From Clostridiaceae bacterium (lineage in GTDB: Bacteria > Bacillota > Clostridia > Oscillospirales > Acutalibacteraceae), in assembly GCA_016288315.1 (NCBI GenBank), contig JAEEYU010000055.1:1-64000 (forward strand): a stretch of 64,000 nt of DNA, in the 5' to 3' direction. Each line of letters opens with the position of its first letter. The first letter of the stretch is position 1. Positions 60,167 to 64,000 of the stretch are shown here, one piece after another. Under the pieces are notes generated by a model that was not told where the DNA came from, searched no databases, and worked only from the letters and a program-made list of their open reading frames with translations. Both the position numbers and the translations under genes were made by a program.

Positions 60167-60894
60167 CAAAAATTATTGCGCACAGGGGAGCAAACAGATA
60201 TGCCCCTCAGAACACCATGCCTGCTTTCCGCAAGGCGGTTGAACTCGGCATAGACGGCTTTGAGAATGATGTTCATCTCACTAAAGACGGCCATATTGTC
60301 GTGTGCCATAACTATACTGTTGATGACACTTCAAACGGCACCGGAACAATTACCGAAATGACACTTGATGAGCTTCGCTCCCTTGATTTCGGCGAATACT
60401 TCTGCACCGATTTCAAAGGCACAAAAATCCCGCTTTTAAGTGAGTTCTTTGAAATCTGCAAAGGTCTTGATGTAATAAATGTTGAAATTAAAACACCGCA
60501 GAAGCCCTGCGACATTGTTCCCAAAACCATTGAACTTGCAAAACAGTATGGCTTATATGATACTCTTCTTATATCCTGCTTTTCACCCAATGTTCTGATT
60601 GAAACAAAAAAATACGATTCAAATGTAAAAACCGGTATGCTTTACAGTGTTGATTGTGAGATTGAAGACCTCGTGAAAAATCCCGTTGAATTCTGTAAAT
60701 CCATCGGCTGCAGCGCAGTTCATCCTCATTATTCTCTTGTTGATAAAAAATACATTGATGACTTCCATGCGGCAGGTATGCAGGTTAACCCCTGGACCGT
60801 TGACAACCCGCAGGATATTGTCAACCTGCGTGACTGGGGCTGTGATTCGGTAATCACAAATGTTCCCGATATTGCGGCAAGTTTTTTAAGGTGA
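60163..60894 (+). CDS. Glycerophosphodiester phosphodiesterase family protein
   Basis: IIAHRGANRYAPQNTMPAFRKAVELGIDGFENDVHLTKDGHIVVCHN; ATGA overlap with mreB. Confidence 0.93.
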   Translation: MTKIIAHRGANRYAPQNTMPAFRKAVELGIDGFENDVHLTKDGHIVVCHNYTVDDTSNGTGTITEMTLDELRSLDFGEYFCTDFKGTKIPLLSEFFEICKGLDVINVEIKTPQKPCDIVPKTIELAKQYGLYDTLLISCFSPNVLIETKKYDSNVKTGMLYSVDCEIEDLVKNPVEFCKSIGCSAVHPHYSLVDKKYIDDFHAAGMQVNPWTVDNPQDIVNLRDWGCDSVITNVPDIAASFLR

Positions 60895-60903
60895 ATAATT
60901 AAC

Positions 60904-60940
60904 AGCGGAACGGATGATTTATTCCGTTCCGCTGCTTTTA
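60904..60940. terminator. Bidirectional terminator
   Basis: AGCGGAACGGA...TCCGTTCCGCT followed by GCTTTTA. Confidence 0.75.
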
Positions 60941-60947
60941 TGATTTG

Positions 60948-63900
60948 TTATTTTTTTGAAAACTTTGCAATCAGACCGGCACGTTTTTTGCAGAACACGT
61001 CGGTAATCTGCCTGCCTCTTGCTTCCTTTTCGCCGTAAACATACCAGCTTGTTTCGGGCGGTATTTTTTTGTAAACGATTTTTTCAGCAATAAGCGGACT
61101 TGCCATGTGTTTCTGCTTTGCAGACGGTCTGAATGTGCATTCACGTTTTTCCAATGAATCAAACAAATCACAGGCGGGCGTGAATTTGTGGCTCTCACTG
61201 TCCGCAGATGCCGAAAGAATGTAAACATCGGGTGTCTGAAGTAATATAAAGCTGACTGCAGTTTCGGGAACGACAAAGGTGCATTTGTAAAGATAAAGTT
61301 TTTCGTTTACAAGGTCGCCTTCGGCGTTGTGCGTGTGTGTTGCTTCAAAAGCAATGTTCCTCTTTTTGACAAACCCCGTCTCACCCAGAGCATATAAATC
61401 CCAGGCGCCTATTGTGTCTCTGCTCGGCTGAATCTGTTTTTCGGCATATACACCGTCAAAAACAACTTTAATTTTTGATTGTGCCGTGCATAAAACAAGC
61501 AGGTGCAGGCGTTTGCTGCCGTCGGGCAGAACCTTTGCCCTGTTTTCGCAGAATACCGCGTTGTTTCCGTCCTTGTTGATTCTGAAAAGCGCTCCGCCTG
61601 AAAGAACGTTTTCCGGTGTTATTTCATAAGGTATTGATATTCCGTCAGGTGTTCCGGCATCGGCGCCTTTACCGTTTTCGGTAATTATCTTTGTATTATA
61701 AGGAAGTTCAATCGGTTTGCTTTCATAAACATTTTTGTTTTCAAACGGTATCAGGGTAAGGGCAAATGATTTAAGTCCGTTTGCACCTATGTCAAAAACA
61801 AGCTCTCCGTTTTCAATAACGGCATCTCCTGTCTGTTCCTCAATACCGTTTATCTCAATAGCTGATTTGATTCCGCAGCCGATTTTGAAGCGGACTCCGG
61901 TTTTGTTTTCGCCGTCTGTTTTATTGAATCTGACAATGATTTTATCGTCTTTTTCGGCAAGCTTCAATGCGCGCAAAACTACATTGTTATCACTTATCTG
62001 CGCAAATGAAAAGCCGCTGCTTAAAGCTCCTTTATGCGCATCTGTTTCAAATACCGCAAGCGGCTGATTGAATTCATCTGCGTATTGAACGCTCCTGTTT
62101 TTACAGTCGCCTTTGTGCGGATAAATACCGAACGAAAAACGGTTGAGACCGAAATCCATCAGATGCTGTGAGCATTCCCACCTGAAACTGCCTTTCGGAG
62201 TATGAATGCAGGTAAGGCGCAAAAGCGAGTCTGCGGGTTTGTCCCATCCCTGCTTTGAATCGCTGAATACCGAAACGCCGAAGTTTCCGCTGACATCGGT
62301 GATGTCTGCAAAGTTCTGCGCAGGAACTTCATACATTTTTTCGGTGTTGTTGCCTCTTGAAATGCTGCCGAGACCGATGTCGTATTTTGCAACGGGGTTC
62401 TTTGCCCTTGTGTTGAAAACCGCCTTGAGCAGAGTGGCGGGTGAACGCCAGTCAATTTCGTTATAAACTCTTACATATTTTGCGCTTTCGTCAAGTGAAA
62501 TTATCTGTGTAAATTCAGAATCACCGGCAGTTTTTGTTATTCTGAAAGCAATTCTCGACGGCCCGTTTTCAATAACTTTTATTTCTTTGATTTTCGGGAA
62601 TTCCCTGACCGGTCTGGTTATATCTTTATATTTAACCTCCCAGGCGGGCCAGTAGGTGTAAGCTTCGTTGTCAATCATTGCAAATCTGACAGGAGATGAA
62701 AGCGCATCGATTCCTGTTGATTTGTCAATAATATGGCTTATATCGCCGTTGGCATTAATCGAAACTTTAATAAACCTGTTTTCAAATGTATTTTCTTTAA
62801 GTGAAAGCGAAGAATCAAGCGCACAGTTTTCATCCGAAGGTCTTATATCATAAATGCTGATTCCGAAAGGAGAAACAACGGCGCTGAAAACAATTTGCAT
62901 TTTGCCGTTTTTGCAATTTACAACCTGAGAAAACACTTCATTACCGTCATTGTCAAAGACCTTTGCAAATTTGTTTTCGTGTTTCCAGTCAACCGTTGCT
63001 TTGACGGATTCTTTTCTTTCCCATTGAAGCGGATTGCTTACGGCAACAGCAACTCCTTTGCAGAAAGATGTGTCAGTAATTTCGCACACAGCCGCCTGAG
63101 CCTCCGTGTATTCATCGGCAAAGACGTTCATCGAAACTGCGTAATCGTTCCAGTTGTTTTTGTAGCACTCCATTATTGAAGTGCCTGTTATGTCATCGTG
63201 AAACTGATGCTCTATTACTCTTTTCCACGCTCTTTCAAATGTTTTGCGCGGATAAGGGTAATCTCTTAACCATAAAGCGGTTACTGCCGATCTTTCAGCG
63301 GCGGCGGCAAGCTGTTCGTTTCTTCTGTTCCATCTTTTGCCTATGGCTCTTGACGTGTAGCTGCCTGCTCCGTGTTCCGTCATAAGCAGTTCACCGTGCC
63401 ATTCGGGAAGATTTGCTTTTTGCTCATCGGGGAGATTGTTTAAATCTTCAAATATCTGTGAAGATGAAACCGAAACGACCTTTGTGTCATTTTCGTTGTT
63501 CTTCTTTATATCATCGCAAAGATTCCTTACGGAGATTTCGGAAGGAGCGCCGCCTCTGTCACCTGCGCCGTGATAAATATAGGTCCACGGCAGGCTGTAT
63601 TTTTCAATATTGCTTTCAAGCTTTTTTGTGCAGTCTTTGTTTTCTCTGACACATGGTAATGCCTGCACATAGTCGCCGGGATCAAGCGCCGCATATATAA
63701 AACTTCCGTCGTTGCCGAACCATTTGCCAAGGTCAAACGGAACACCGTTAGCGCTGCCCCAGGTAAGTTTTCCGGTAACAAATCCTTTAAGACCGCAGTG
63801 TGCCGCTGCAGATGGCAGAGCCGCACCGAAACCGAAGCAGTCGGGCAGATATATATCGTTGCTTGTTTTTCCGAATCTGTCTTTAAAATAGTTTGTGCCA

Positions 63901-64000
63901 TAGAGAATATTGCGGATAAGCGCTTCGGGAGAGGGGATGTTCACATCGCCGTTTTCATAACAGCTTCCGGCAGGGCACCATCTTCCTTCATCAACATATT
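60948..64000 (-). CDS. GH38 alpha-mannosidase-like (third copy; N-terminus beyond right window edge)
   Basis: IYLPDCFGFGAALPSAAAHCGLKGFVTGKLTWG; IEHQFHDDITGTSIMECY; frame stays open to the edge as YVDEGRWCPAGSCYENGDV-NIPSPEALIRN. Confidence 0.88.
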   Translation of the reverse strand, partial: YVDEGRWCPAGSCYENGDVNIPSPEALIRNILYGTNYFKDRFGKTSNDIYLPDCFGFGAALPSAAAHCGLKGFVTGKLTWGSANGVPFDLGKWFGNDGSFIYAALDPGDYVQALPCVRENKDCTKKLESNIEKYSLPWTYIYHGAGDRGGAPSEISVRNLCDDIKKNNENDTKVVSVSSSQIFEDLNNLPDEQKANLPEWHGELLMTEHGAGSYTSRAIGKRWNRRNEQLAAAAERSAVTALWLRDYPYPRKTFERAWKRVIEHQFHDDITGTSIMECYKNNWNDYAVSMNVFADEYTEAQAAVCEITDTSFCKGVAVAVSNPLQWERKESVKATVDWKHENKFAKVFDNDGNEVFSQVVNCKNGKMQIVFSAVVSPFGISIYDIRPSDENCALDSSLSLKENTFENRFIKVSINANGDISHIIDKSTGIDALSSPVRFAMIDNEAYTYWPAWEVKYKDITRPVREFPKIKEIKVIENGPSRIAFRITKTAGDSEFTQIISLDESAKYVRVYNEIDWRSPATLLKAVFNTRAKNPVAKYDIGLGSISRGNNTEKMYEVPAQNFADITDVSGNFGVSVFSDSKQGWDKPADSLLRLTCIHTPKGSFRWECSQHLMDFGLNRFSFGIYPHKGDCKNRSVQYADEFNQPLAVFETDAHKGALSSGFSFAQISDNNVVLRALKLAEKDDKIIVRFNKTDGENKTGVRFKIGCGIKSAIEINGIEEQTGDAVIENGELVFDIGANGLKSFALTLIPFENKNVYESKPIELPYNTKIITENGKGADAGTPDGISIPYEITPENVLSGGALFRINKDGNNAVFCENRAKVLPDGSKRLHLLVLCTAQSKIKVVFDGVYAEKQIQPSRDTIGAWDLYALGETGFVKKRNIAFEATHTHNAEGDLVNEKLYLYKCTFVVPETAVSFILLQTPDVYILSASADSESHKFTPACDLFDSLEKRECTFRPSAKQKHMASPLIAEKIVYKKIPPETSWYVYGEKEARGRQITDVFCKKRAGLIAKFSKK

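Overview
This 64 kb window is a gene-dense chromosomal segment from a Firmicute (Clostridia-like by gene content and order; inference only). The left part is housekeeping: hemZ, a uridine-kinase-like gene, and a yabM/mazG/HU/rqcP/divIC/yabR cluster matching the Bacillus/Clostridia order but without yabP/yabQ, then a fumarase alpha subunit, hpf, a THUMP methyltransferase and a lipid kinase. The centre and right are rich in carbohydrate genes: three GH38 alpha-mannosidases, GH51, nagB, glycerate kinase, a Gfo/Idh/MocA dehydrogenase beside two TIM-barrel sugar isomerases, and a glycyl-radical-enzyme operon. There are two secreted papain-like proteases, an Rrf2-metY-cysK sulfur module, RNase P RNA, recD2, a ComF-like gene and mreB. 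No rRNA, tRNA, CRISPR array, transposase or integrase was seen. The most notable signals are: (1) an unannotated 39-codon Cys-rich leader ORF with a mutually exclusive 12-bp antiterminator/terminator arrangement upstream of metY-cysK; (2) a tight operon of GRE activase, atypical glycyl radical enzyme (RIHGTF instead of RVxGY), sedoheptulokinase-like FGGY kinase and GH51; (3) an orphan plasmid/ICE-type replication initiator with tandem 15-bp repeats inside its coding region; (4) a Sel1 / J-domain / HIRAN three-gene operon. Family assignments come from reading motifs, not from database searches.
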